Of a stretch of DNA of 10,402 nucleotides, positions 1 to 6,364 are shown piece after piece. The stretch's first letter is position 1. Each line of letters starts with the position of its first letter. The DNA is from Ascidiaceihabitans sp. (GTDB taxonomy: Bacteria; Pseudomonadota; Alphaproteobacteria; Rhodobacterales; Rhodobacteraceae): the NCBI GenBank assembly GCA_023301665.1, contig JALZUL010000207.1, positions 1 through 10,402 of the forward strand, given 5' to 3'. The notes under the pieces were generated by a model that was not told the origin of the DNA, searched no databases, and was given only the letters and a program-made list of their open reading frames with translations. A program made the translations under genes and the position numbers.

Positions 1-1
1 G

Positions 2-649
2 CATCTAAAGTCGATCATCCACGAGCTGCTCTGGTTTTTGTCTGGTGACACAAATATCCGTTATTTAAAGGAAAATGGCGTTCGTATTTGGGATGAATGG
101 GCGGATGAGGATGGTGAGCTTGGGCCGGTTTATGGCAAGCAATGGAGGGCCTTTCCTGCGCCCAACGAACGTGGATCTGTTGATCAGATCCAAGAGTTGA
201 TCCAAAATATCAAAGCCACCCCTGATAGTCGCCGTTTGATCGTTTCTGCGTGGAACCCCGGGGAGATCGCTGAGATGGCATTGCCGCCCTGTCATACGAT
301 GTGGCAGGTGCGTATCATTGGCCGCAAGATGCATTTGCAGCTCTATCAGCGTTCTGCCGATATGTTTCTGGGTGTGCCGTTTAACATCGCGTCATATGCG
401 CTTTTGCTACAAATGTTGGCTCATGTAACAGGCTACGAAGCGGGTGATTTCGTGCACACATTGGGCGACGCGCATATCTATTCCAACCATATGGAACAGG
501 TGAATTTGCAGCTGTCACGTACACCAAAAGCATTGCCACAGGTGCGGATCAAGCGCGATGTGAGTTCAATTTTTGACTTTAAATATGAGGATTTCGAGGT
601 GATTGGGTATGATCCTGATCCCACGATCAAGGGAGAGGTGGCCGTCTAA
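2..649 (+). CDS. thyA: Thymidylate synthase, 3' part (N-terminus lies before the window)
   Basis: This enzyme methylates dUMP to dTMP in the cytosol, using methylenetetrahydrofolate as carbon donor and reductant and releasing dihydrofolate. The reading frame is open from base 2, where it reads HLKSIIHELLWFLSGDTN. That matches the region starting near residue 51 of E. coli ThyA, so about 50 N-terminal residues are missing. Visible hallmarks are the catalytic cysteine in LPPCHTMWQ (codon 290-292), the phosphate-binding SRR in PDSRRLIVSAWN, the RSADMFLGVPFNIASYALL block that holds the nucleotide-binding Asp and Asn, and GDAHIYSNH. The C-terminus ends in VAV, similar to the VAI end of E. coli ThyA that closes over the active site. 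The stop TAA shares its last A with the folA start (TAATG), so the two genes are almost certainly co-transcribed and translationally coupled. A TTG at 38 lies inside the conserved core and is not the start. Identification is secure. Confidence 0.97.
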   Translation, partial: HLKSIIHELLWFLSGDTNIRYLKENGVRIWDEWADEDGELGPVYGKQWRAFPAPNERGSVDQIQELIQNIKATPDSRRLIVSAWNPGEIAEMALPPCHTMWQVRIIGRKMHLQLYQRSADMFLGVPFNIASYALLLQMLAHVTGYEAGDFVHTLGDAHIYSNHMEQVNLQLSRTPKALPQVRIKRDVSSIFDFKYEDFEVIGYDPDPTIKGEVAV

Positions 650-1125
650 TGATTACACTTATTGTGGCGCGTGCGCGTGGGAATGTGATTGGAAAACAAG
701 GGGATATGCCTTGGCATTTGCCAGAGGATTTGCGCTATTTTATGCGTGAGACTGTAGGCGGCGCGTTGATCATGGGGCGCAACACTTGGGAGGCCTTGCC
801 GACTGCGCCACTCAAGAACCGTTTGAATATCGTGGTGACATCAAAGGGGTGTGATGCGGAACACTGTGTTTCGTCCATTCAAGAGGGCGTCGAGCTTGCG
901 ACCTCCCTTGGGTATCACCGTGTTTACGGGGTTGGCGGGGCAGGAATTTATGCCGCGATGTTGCCGATGGCCGATCGTTTGTGCCTGACAGAGATCGACC
1001 TGGATGTTGAGGGGGCGGATACGTTCTTTCCTAGCTTTGATGGCAATGATTGGCGCTGTGTCACGCAAACCGAAATTCGCACCGAAGCGCCGCGTTGCAT
1101 CGCGGGGGAGTGGCTGCGGGCCTGA
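649..1125 (+). CDS. folA: Dihydrofolate reductase
   Basis: This enzyme reduces dihydrofolate to tetrahydrofolate with NADPH, regenerating the folate that the neighbouring thymidylate synthase oxidises. It is also the target of trimethoprim-type antifolates. The 158-residue length matches bacterial DHFR (about 159). Visible motifs in order are the substrate loop GKQGDMPWHLPEDLRYF, with the catalytic acid at Asp27 as in E. coli, the NADPH-binding GRNTWE at 43-48, VYGVGGAGIYAAMLPMADRL around 92-111, and the Thr114-Glu pair of LCLTEI that helps hold the pterin. DTFFPSF follows near 124-130. The ATG overlaps the thyA stop by one base, and a purine-rich GGGAGAGG lies about 10 bases upstream inside the thyA end, so coupled translation is likely. 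The last codons lie in a short direct repeat that continues past the stop. No unusual substitution is seen in the active site. Confidence 0.97.
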   Translation: MITLIVARARGNVIGKQGDMPWHLPEDLRYFMRETVGGALIMGRNTWEALPTAPLKNRLNIVVTSKGCDAEHCVSSIQEGVELATSLGYHRVYGVGGAGIYAAMLPMADRLCLTEIDLDVEGADTFFPSFDGNDWRCVTQTEIRTEAPRCIAGEWLRA

Positions 1126-1140
1126 TTTGGAGCCTGATTT
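1120..1140. repeat. Short direct repeat at the folA 3' end
   Basis: GCCTGATTT occurs at 1120-1128 and again at 1132-1140, separated by GGA, a 12-base period. The first copy holds the folA stop codon TGA. It may be a local slippage duplication of the gene end. No function is implied. Confidence 0.5.
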
Positions 1141-1284
1141 AAGGGGCCACATGCCTTGGGCGAGATCGGGTAATGCAGATTGTTGTCGTGCTGCGCTTGC
1201 TCAAACGGTGGATTTACGTGGGTTGAATGGTGCAAAATGGCTATAAATCGCGATGGTTTCGTCGAAAACGATGAAAAAGCTAGA

Positions 1285-1319
1285 CTTGCCTAAGCAAGAT
1301 CGGGCAATACTTGTAGTAT
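1285..1319. promoter_or_regulatory. Two short palindromes upstream of the small exported protein gene
   Basis: In the 227-base gap between folA and the next start codon there are two compact inverted repeats. The first is CTTGC-CTAA-GCAAG at 1285-1298 and the second is ATACT-TGT-AGTAT at 1307-1319, 34-46 bases before the chosen ATG at 1353. The second lies in an AT-rich stretch (TAGTATATTTAG) where a -10 element would be expected, so it could be an operator. I see no convincing -35/-10 pair at 16-18 base spacing. The rest of the gap (1141-1284) contains no gene or RNA that I can recognise. Confidence 0.25.
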
Positions 1320-1352
1320 ATTTAGTAGTTTGATCCGAGAATGAGGGAAGAT

Positions 1353-1646
1353 ATGCGTATCAAGACTGTTTTGACAGCGGGTTTTGGCTTGATGATGATG
1401 GGTGCGGTCCCTGCCATGGCAATGGACGCAAAAATTTACCCTTACCACGGCAAAAACTTTTGCCCAGCTGGTCTACAGCCTGTCACGATTTCAGGTGTGG
1501 TTTGCTGCGGTGTTCCGAACCAGCAGATTTCTTATAAGCACGCTTTGGCGACACCAGCACCGCGTAAGAAAGTAGTACGTCATACGCACTACAAGCCTAA
1601 GCAGACATCGTGCCGGGTTGGCACCAAAGGTTGCACATACGATTGA
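1353..1646 (+). CDS. Small exported protein with five cysteines, function unknown
   Basis: This encodes a 97-residue preprotein. The N-terminus has a basic MRIK, a hydrophobic core to about residue 19 and an AMA (21-23) site before MDAK, which is a typical Sec signal peptide cleaved by signal peptidase I, so the mature protein of about 74 residues should be periplasmic or secreted. Mature features are KIYPYHGKNFCPAGLQPV and GVVCCG, then a basic proline-rich linker (PAPRKKVVRHTHYKPK) and a C-terminal SCRVGTKGCTYD. The five cysteines are C37, C51, C52, C87 and C94. I chose ATG 1353 over ATG 1341 because GAGGGAAG sits 3-9 bases before it and the signal peptide then begins normally. I recall similar small proteins in roseobacters annotated only as hypothetical, and that recollection is unverified. 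The gene appears monocistronic, with its own upstream gap and a terminator 50 bases downstream. It could be a disulfide-stabilised envelope protein or a metal-binding protein, but nothing here decides between them. Confidence 0.8.
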   Translation: MRIKTVLTAGFGLMMMGAVPAMAMDAKIYPYHGKNFCPAGLQPVTISGVVCCGVPNQQISYKHALATPAPRKKVVRHTHYKPKQTSCRVGTKGCTYD

Positions 1647-1695
1647 TTTTTACGCGGGTGAGTGCCTGCGTAAGATCATGAGCGAGTTATAGAAT

Positions 1696-1736
1696 AGAAC
1701 CGGCGTTGGGCATATCTCAGCGCCGGTTTTGTTTTT
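1696..1736. terminator. Strong, probably bidirectional, intrinsic terminator
   Basis: AACCGGCGTTG at 1698-1708 pairs with CAGCGCCGGTT at 1718-1728 (11 pairs, one of them G-T), leaving a 9-base loop. On the plus strand the stem runs straight into TTTTGTTTTT (1727-1736), an ideal intrinsic terminator for the small exported protein gene. The cold-shock gene ends on the other strand at 1735, so the same stem can stop its transcript too. In that direction the tail is only moderately T-rich (TTCTATTCTAT). Confidence 0.85.
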
Positions 1737-1941
1737 ACAAAAGCGCGAGGTTGCTGGCCATTTGGCGTCCGTCGCGACCCTCGGCCAAATCAAAGCTGAC
1801 TTTTTGATTGTCGGCCAATCCTGTTAGTCCTGATTGCTCAACGGCGGAAATGTGAACAAATACATCACTGCCACCCTCATCTGGTGCAATAAATCCAAAT
1901 CCTTTAGTGGTGTTGAACCACTTTACGGTACCATTAGGCAT
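1735..1941 (-). CDS. Cold-shock domain protein (CspA family)
   Basis: This is a 68-residue single cold-shock domain, a five-stranded beta-barrel that binds single-stranded RNA or DNA and melts mRNA secondary structure in the cytoplasm. The RNA-binding motifs are both intact: RNP1 KGFGFI at 13-18 and RNP2 VFVHIS at 27-32. The N-terminus MPNGTVKWFN is the standard start of the family. The ATG at 1941 is preferred over an in-frame GTG three codons upstream, because the AAAAGGA ribosome site would lie only two bases from the GTG. The gene stands alone between convergent and divergent neighbours. Its upstream gap of about 180 bases contains two small hairpins that could form in a 5' leader, as is known for regulated csp mRNAs, although cold induction itself cannot be read from the sequence. 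The exact paralogue (CspA, CspC or CspE-like) cannot be decided. Confidence 0.95.
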   Translation of the reverse strand: MPNGTVKWFNTTKGFGFIAPDEGGSDVFVHISAVEQSGLTGLADNQKVSFDLAEGRDGRQMASNLALL

Positions 1942-2123
1942 ACTTAACACGTCCTTTTAGTCAATATTTACCCGTCTGTCGGGCCATCGTTTAGGTAATC
2001 GGATTGATGTTCTATCAACCACTCCCTGATATGTAAGATTACGCAATTGCAGAAAAATTCAAGAAAAACGACGTGTGGTTAGCGCAAAATAGTACTAAAT
2101 AGCGGTAAACACGGGAGAAAATT
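1942..2123. promoter_or_regulatory. Divergent control region between csp (-) and the ArsC-like gene (+)
   Basis: This 182-base AT-rich gap must hold promoters for both divergent genes. On the csp side it contains the inverted repeat CCCG-N5-CGGG (1971-1974 with 1980-1983) and TTGAT-N5-ATCAA (2004-2008 with 2014-2018), the latter flanked by GG and CC. Both could fold in a csp leader RNA. A minus-strand TTGAAT followed 17 bases later by ATCTTA is the best, weak, promoter candidate for csp. On the other side, GGGAG at 2113-2117 is a well-placed ribosome site for the ATG at 2124. No other gene is seen. Confidence 0.35.
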
Positions 2124-2438
2124 ATGCAAATTTTTGGTCTAAAGAACTGTGATACCTGCCGGAAGGCCGTAAAAGCGCTGCCTCAAGCGCAATTGCTCGA
2201 TGTGAGAGCGGATGGAGTCTCGGCCGAAATTATGGCTGCAGCCTTCGAGACATTTGGCGATGCGCTATTGAATACGCGCTCAACCACATGGCGCGGATTA
2301 TCTGATCAAGAAAGGGCAGGGGCACCGCTTGATTTGATCGCGCAACACCCTGCTTTGATGAAACGCCCGCTGATTGTGAATGGTGCGCAGATGTATCTGG
2401 GCTGGGGTAAGGATACGCAGGCTGCCTTGGGCGTCTAA
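2124..2438 (+). CDS. ArsC/Spx-family thioredoxin-fold protein
   Basis: This is a 104-residue protein of the ArsC/Spx/YffB superfamily. The N-terminal MQIFGLKNCDTCRKAVKAL is the beta-strand, redox loop and helix of a thioredoxin-like fold, with a CxxC pair at Cys9 and Cys12. LNTRSTTWRGL (49-59) and MKRPLIV (79-85) match the two conserved arginine-bearing segments of plasmid ArsC arsenate reductase, Arg52 and Arg81 being the likely anion-binding residues. It is shorter than classical glutaredoxin-linked ArsC (about 140 residues) and closer in size to YffB/Spx-type proteins (about 115-130). There is no arsB, acr3 or arsR beside it, so arsenate detoxification is not supported by context, and a thiol-redox or glutathione-dependent reductase role is equally possible. 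GGGAG lies 6 bases before the ATG. The stop codon overlaps that of the convergent trmL gene. The family call is firm and the substrate is unknown. Confidence 0.9.
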   Translation: MQIFGLKNCDTCRKAVKALPQAQLLDVRADGVSAEIMAAAFETFGDALLNTRSTTWRGLSDQERAGAPLDLIAQHPALMKRPLIVNGAQMYLGWGKDTQAALGV

Positions 2439-2908
2439 CCCCCGAGCTGCGGCCGCATGGCTTGGAAGATGACGGCCGTGGCAACATTCGCAAGGTTGAG
2501 CGAGCGCACACGCGTGTCTAGCATGGGTAGGTGGAATGTGCGGTCTTCCATACCGTCGAGTATGGTTTTGGGGAGCCCTTTGGATTCGCACCCAAAGACC
2601 AAATAGCTGTCTTCTTTATAATCGGGGGCGTATAGGCTTTCGGCCCCGTGTTCTTCAAAGAAGTATAGGCTGTCACGCTCGGGTTGGCGCGCATCAAGAA
2701 AGTGTCGCCAGCTGTCGTATTCGGTCAGGTTCACGTGTTTCCAGTAGTCGGTGCCTGCGCGCTTTACGGATTTTTCATCCAGCGAGAACCCCAATGGCTT
2801 GATCAGGATCAGCTCGAGATTAAGCGCGACACATGTCCGCCCGATCGCGCCGGTATTGTAGGGAATTTCAGGAGTGACCAAGACCATTTTCATGCGAGGA
2901 TCAGACAT
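2435..2908 (-). CDS. trmL: tRNA (cytidine/uridine-34-2'-O)-methyltransferase
   Basis: This is a SPOUT-class enzyme that transfers methyl from S-adenosylmethionine to the 2'-O of the wobble base (position 34) in tRNA-Leu isoacceptors, improving decoding. The 157-residue length equals that of E. coli TrmL. Family motifs are visible in order: PEIPYNTGAIGRTC (13-26, with Asn18 and the catalytic Arg24), FGCESKGLP (105-113), and VRSLNLANVA (134-143), the last two building the trefoil knot that binds AdoMet. RAGTDYW near 50-56 matches the RAGLDYH segment of E. coli TrmL. The start at 2908 is chosen for family length, and a second ATG at 2893 is possible. Neither has a clear ribosome site. The gene follows thrS on the same strand after 80 bases that contain hairpins. 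Its last codon overlaps the stop of the convergent ArsC-like gene by 4 bases. Confidence 0.95.
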   Translation of the reverse strand: MSDPRMKMVLVTPEIPYNTGAIGRTCVALNLELILIKPLGFSLDEKSVKRAGTDYWKHVNLTEYDSWRHFLDARQPERDSLYFFEEHGAESLYAPDYKEDSYLVFGCESKGLPKTILDGMEDRTFHLPMLDTRVRSLNLANVATAVIFQAMRPQLGG

Positions 2909-2925
2909 AAGTGGTATCGGCTTTC

Positions 2926-2969
2926 AAAAAAACGGGCGTAGGGATTGCCCCGCATGCAGCAGGGCAATC
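2926..2969 (-). terminator. thrS-trmL intergenic hairpins, possible terminator
   Basis: On the minus strand, 20 bases past the thrS stop, GATTGCCC pairs perfectly with GGGCAATC (2962-2969 with 2943-2950) around an 11-base loop. The run of seven T (plus-strand A at 2926-2932) lies 10 bases beyond this stem. A second, smaller stem, GGGC-N9-GCCC, shares the GGGC at 2962-2965 and ends one base before the T-run. The two stems cannot form together. The arrangement could be a plain terminator or allow partial read-through into trmL. Confidence 0.5.
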
Positions 2970-2988
2970 TAACTTTGGTAACGCGTGA

Positions 2989-4935
2989 TCAGCGTTGATC
3001 AGGTGGTGTGGCTTCAACCGCCAATGCGGTTTTGACGTCTTCAAAGGCTTCCACGGATGTTCTTTTCTCACCCAAGCGGCGCACGGTGACGGTGCGTTCT
3101 TCGACTTCACGAGCGCCGACAGCCAAGATGACAGGCACCTTACCAACAGAGTGCTCGCGCACCTTGTAGTTGATCTTTTCGTTGCGAATGTCAGCTTCTG
3201 CTTGGATGCCTGCGGCACGTAGTTCGGCGACGACCTCATCTACGTAATCGTTGGCATCCGAGATAATAGAGGCGACAACAACTTGGCGTGGGGCCAGCCA
3301 GAATGGCAACTTACCAGCGTGTTCTTCGATCAAGATACCGATGAAGCGTTCAAATGAACCCAGCGTTGCACGGTGCAACATGAAGGGGCGGTGTTTGCCG
3401 CCATCTGCGCCAACATAGGTCGCATCCAAACGCTCTGGCATGTTGCTGTCGACCTGCAATGTGCCACACTGCCAGTCACGTCCGATGGCATCGGTCAAAA
3501 CGAATTCAAGTTTTGGTCCGTAGAATGCGCCTTCGCCTTCTTGGATATCATAGTCATATCCCGCGGCTTTACATGCGTTGCCAAGTGCGGTTTCCAATTG
3601 GTCCCAAATCTCATCCGAGCCGATCCGCTTTTCGGGGCGGGTGGAGAGTTTGATCGCCCAATTGGTAAAGCCAAGCTCGGCGTAGATCTCAGACAAGAAT
3701 TCGATGAAAATCTTGGTCTCGGTTTCAATTTGGTCTTCGGTGCAGAAAATATGTCCGTCATCTTGGGTAAAACCGCGTACACGCATGATGCCATGCAATG
3801 CGCCTGATGGCTCATAACGGTTGCATGACCCAAACTCGGCCATGCGCAAGGGTAGGTCACGATATGATTTCATACCTTGGTTGAACACTTGAACGTGGCA
3901 GGGGCAATTCATGGGTTTAAGCGCGTTGATGGTTTTTTCGCGCGCATGATCTTCGTCAACTTCGACGATGAACATGTTCTCTTGATAGCTTTCCCAGTGG
4001 CCTGATTTTTCCCAAAGTTGACGGTTCACGACCTGTGGTGTGTTCACTTCGACATAACCACCTGCACGTTGACGGCGGCGCATATAATCTTGCAGCTCGG
4101 TGTAGATGCGCCAGCCATTCGGGTGCCAAAACACTTGACCTGGTGCCTCTTCTTGCATGTGAAACAGGTCCATCTCGCGGCCCAATTTGCGGTGGTCGCG
4201 TTTTGCGGCTTCTTCCAGCATGTTTAGGTGGGCTTTGAGCTTTTCCTTGCCGGTAAACGCCACGCCGTAGATGCGTTGCAGCATTTCGCGGCTCGAGTCA
4301 CCGCGCCAGTATGCGCCAGCAATCGACATCAGTTTGAAGCCGTCACCAGGGACTTGGCCGGTGTGTTGCAAGTGTGGGCCACGGCACAGATCTTGCCATT
4401 CGCCGTGCCAATACATGCGCAATGGCTCATCACCTGGGATGCCCTCGATCAGCTCAACCTTATAGGGCTCACCGCGATCTTCGTAGTATTTGATCGCCAC
4501 GTCGCGGTCCCACACTTCGGTGCGCACAGCATCGCGTTTGTTGATGATTTCCTTCATCTTCTTTTCGATGGTCACAAGGTCTTCGGGGGTGAAGGATTCC
4601 TTGCGATCAAAGTCGTAGTACCAGCCGTTTTTGATCACAGGGCCGATGGTGACTTTGGTGTCAGGCCAAATCTCTTGGACCGCGCGCGCCATGATATGTG
4701 CCAGATCGTGGCGTACCAGTTCGTTGGCTTGCTCTTCGTCCTGCATGGTGTGCAAAGCGATTGTCGCGTTTTCGGTGATGGGCCACTGAAGGTCCCAATG
4801 TTCGCCGTTTACTGTGGCGCTGATGGCCTTTTTGGCAAGCGATTTTGAGATGCTCAATGCAACTTCGGCGGCTGTTACACCAGCGTCGTATTCACGTGCA
4901 TTGCCATCGGGAAAGGTAAGAGAGACTGATGCCAT
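2989..4935 (-). CDS. thrS: Threonyl-tRNA synthetase
   Basis: This class II enzyme charges tRNA-Thr with threonine and removes mischarged serine. At 648 residues it matches the full-length bacterial form (E. coli 642). Domains in order are an N-terminal TGS domain (about 1-63), the editing domain with H76xxxH80 and C184/H188, and the class II catalytic core. The core holds the zinc ligands Cys344 (MNCPCH), His395 (QDDGHIF) and His521 (LHRATLGS), motif 2 in RMAEFGSCNRYE and HGIMRVRGFTQDD, and motif 3 in HRATLGSFERFIG. The C-terminal anticodon-binding domain runs from about 545 (FWLAPRQVVV) through INYKVREHSVGKVPV. The start ATG has GAGGAG eight bases upstream. A 121-base leader separates it from the MFS gene on the same strand, and trmL follows after a hairpin-bearing gap. 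MNCPCH in place of the MNCPGH of E. coli is, to my knowledge, common in alphaproteobacteria. Confidence 0.98.
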   Translation of the reverse strand: MASVSLTFPDGNAREYDAGVTAAEVALSISKSLAKKAISATVNGEHWDLQWPITENATIALHTMQDEEQANELVRHDLAHIMARAVQEIWPDTKVTIGPVIKNGWYYDFDRKESFTPEDLVTIEKKMKEIINKRDAVRTEVWDRDVAIKYYEDRGEPYKVELIEGIPGDEPLRMYWHGEWQDLCRGPHLQHTGQVPGDGFKLMSIAGAYWRGDSSREMLQRIYGVAFTGKEKLKAHLNMLEEAAKRDHRKLGREMDLFHMQEEAPGQVFWHPNGWRIYTELQDYMRRRQRAGGYVEVNTPQVVNRQLWEKSGHWESYQENMFIVEVDEDHAREKTINALKPMNCPCHVQVFNQGMKSYRDLPLRMAEFGSCNRYEPSGALHGIMRVRGFTQDDGHIFCTEDQIETETKIFIEFLSEIYAELGFTNWAIKLSTRPEKRIGSDEIWDQLETALGNACKAAGYDYDIQEGEGAFYGPKLEFVLTDAIGRDWQCGTLQVDSNMPERLDATYVGADGGKHRPFMLHRATLGSFERFIGILIEEHAGKLPFWLAPRQVVVASIISDANDYVDEVVAELRAAGIQAEADIRNEKINYKVREHSVGKVPVILAVGAREVEERTVTVRRLGEKRTSVEAFEDVKTALAVEATPPDQR

Positions 4936-5056
4936 CTGGGCACTCCTCGTCAGTTTGGCGCCTACGAAACGCCCGGTTGCGGGTTATATATGGTTCGCGG
5001 GCCTTTTGCCCTAGCGTAGGGTTTGGCGTCAAGCGTTTTTGGGGCGATAATTCTGC
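4936..5056 (-). promoter_or_regulatory. thrS leader / promoter region
   Basis: Reading the minus strand, a CTTGACG box (plus-strand 5027-5033) fits a -35 element. Just after it is the perfect inverted repeat CCCTA-CGC-TAGGG (5009-5021), and further on lie two small stems: GGGC-N5-GCCC, starting at 5011 just inside the repeat, and CCCG-CAAC-CGGG (4972-4983). An AT-rich ATATATAA sits near 4983-4990. No -10 at 17-base spacing from the TTGACG is convincing, so the promoter assignment is tentative. The ribosome site GAGGAG near 4943-4948 is strong. Confidence 0.3.
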
Positions 5057-6223
5057 TTAGCTGTCGTGTGAGGTAGGCGGGTAACGCCGTGATATGATCA
5101 GGTTTATGAGGGCAAGGCTCGTGAACACGCCTGCGGTGATGCCAAGGCCGCTTAGGCCTGCATGACTGATGACAATCGCACCGATGGTCGAACCGATGGC
5201 GGCCCCGATATAGATTGCTGCGGCTGTGAGGGACAAAACCACAGGGGCCTTAGGGCCGGCCAATCCGATAAGGCGCATCTGTTGACCCGCCATGAAGGAC
5301 CAACTGGCGATAGACCAGATGATGGTAAGGCCAAAGAAGCTTGGCAGCGACATGGGGAGGAACGAATAAAACGGCATAATCACGATTTGGGCGCAGCACA
5401 GCAGAACCAGCGTGATGAACCATCCCAAACGATCGGCCATGACGCCGCCCATGATATTGCCGATAACGGACCCAAGCCCCGCGAGAACGAGGGTAAAGGT
5501 GATCAGATCGCGGCCCATGCCCATTTGTTGGCTGAACAGCGGAGTTTGGTAGGTAAAGATCACGTAGATCGCGCCAAGGTATAATCCGGTAAAGGCGATG
5601 GCGAACATCATTCGCCCATCTTTGAGGGTGTCTTTGAGATCTTTGAAAGTGATCGGTTGGAACCTCAAGCCTGCGGGCACGAAGGTCCAGATCAGATAGA
5701 TCGCTGGAATATTAAGGGCGACAATCCCCCAAAATGCGTAGCGCCAGCCAAAGGTATACGCGATCCAGCTGCCTGCGGGCACGCCCACAACTTGGGCCAG
5801 AGTAAAGCCGAACATGACGGCGGCCAGCACGCGTGCTCTTTGCGTTTCGGGGAATAAATTCGCGGCAACGGCTGCGCCAACGGGAGTAAACATACCTGCC
5901 CCCGCAGCGGCGAGAACGCGGCCAATGCTTAAGACCAGCAGGTTGGGTGCCAATGCGGAAAGCACGGCAGCACCCAGAAACAGCGAAAGGCCCAGTGTCA
6001 TGACACGCCTGCGGCCGATATGGCCCGAGACGCTGACCAATATTGGAGACAAAATAGCGTAAGAAATTGCGTAGACGGTCATCAGGATGCCAGCTTTTTC
6101 TGGCGCGATGTCTAACCCTTCTCCCAAGGGTTCGAGAATGCCGATGATCATAAAAACGCCAACCCCAACCAGAAAGTTGCAAGTGGATATAACTGGGATA
6201 ATAAACTTGGGTGGTGGCGTCAT
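5057..6223 (-). CDS. MFS transporter, DHA1 (AraJ/YdhP-like) family
   Basis: This is a 388-residue inner-membrane protein with about 12 predicted membrane segments, of the proton-antiport drug/metabolite efflux group. The first helix follows a short cytoplasmic MTPPPK. Motif A, in the loop between helices 2 and 3, reads SGHIGRRRVM (66-75), with the usual Asp replaced by His. Motif C in helix 5, GVPAGSWIA (147-155), is diagnostic of antiporters, and GWRYAFW follows it as usual in the AraJ/YdhP/PbuE-like subgroup. Repeated glycine and alanine pairs mark the second half. The substrate cannot be read from the sequence (drugs, sugars, purines and amino acids are all known for relatives). The gene starts 141 bases from the divergent hydrolase gene and lies on the same strand upstream of thrS, with no functional link to thrS apparent. 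There is no strong ribosome site before the ATG. No adjacent regulator gene is present. Confidence 0.93.
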   Translation of the reverse strand: MTPPPKFIIPVISTCNFLVGVGVFMIIGILEPLGEGLDIAPEKAGILMTVYAISYAILSPILVSVSGHIGRRRVMTLGLSLFLGAAVLSALAPNLLVLSIGRVLAAAGAGMFTPVGAAVAANLFPETQRARVLAAVMFGFTLAQVVGVPAGSWIAYTFGWRYAFWGIVALNIPAIYLIWTFVPAGLRFQPITFKDLKDTLKDGRMMFAIAFTGLYLGAIYVIFTYQTPLFSQQMGMGRDLITFTLVLAGLGSVIGNIMGGVMADRLGWFITLVLLCCAQIVIMPFYSFLPMSLPSFFGLTIIWSIASWSFMAGQQMRLIGLAGPKAPVVLSLTAAAIYIGAAIGSTIGAIVISHAGLSGLGITAGVFTSLALINLIISRRYPPTSHDS

Positions 6224-6364
6224 TGTTTAAGTCTAAGGGGGAATTGCGAAAAAACACAAGTAGAGCGCTACGTCGTTTCGCACGGCGCAGCGAATTGGGG
6301 TGATTTCTCGATTGCCTCAGGGCGCGGAGTTATCGCATGCTTGGGCATCTCAAAAGGGACCCCT
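6224..6364. promoter_or_regulatory. Divergent promoter gap between the MFS gene and the hydrolase cluster
   Basis: These 141 bases separate two divergent start codons and should contain both promoters. On the minus strand TTGTGT is followed after 17 bases by TTAGAC, a weak candidate for the MFS gene. On the plus side only the ribosome site AAAAGGGA (6351-6358), before ATG 6365, is clear. No regulator-binding palindrome of convincing length was found. Confidence 0.25.

Noticed and set aside
1004..1246. Open frame running from folA into the downstream gap
   Set aside because: It shares most of its length with folA in another frame, has no good start signal and shows no recognisable motif.
4228..4848. 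206-codon open frame on the plus strand inside thrS
   Set aside because: It lies wholly antisense to a certain thrS gene and its translation has no recognisable domain. Long antisense frames are common at this base composition.
4936..5056. T-box or tRNA-like control leader for thrS
   Set aside because: T-box leaders are mainly found in Gram-positive bacteria. I find neither a T-box sequence nor a tRNA anticodon-like stem here.
5712..6257. 181-codon open frame on the minus strand overlapping the MFS gene in another frame
   Set aside because: The MFS frame shows clear membrane helices and family motifs over the same bases. The alternative translation is arginine-rich and featureless.
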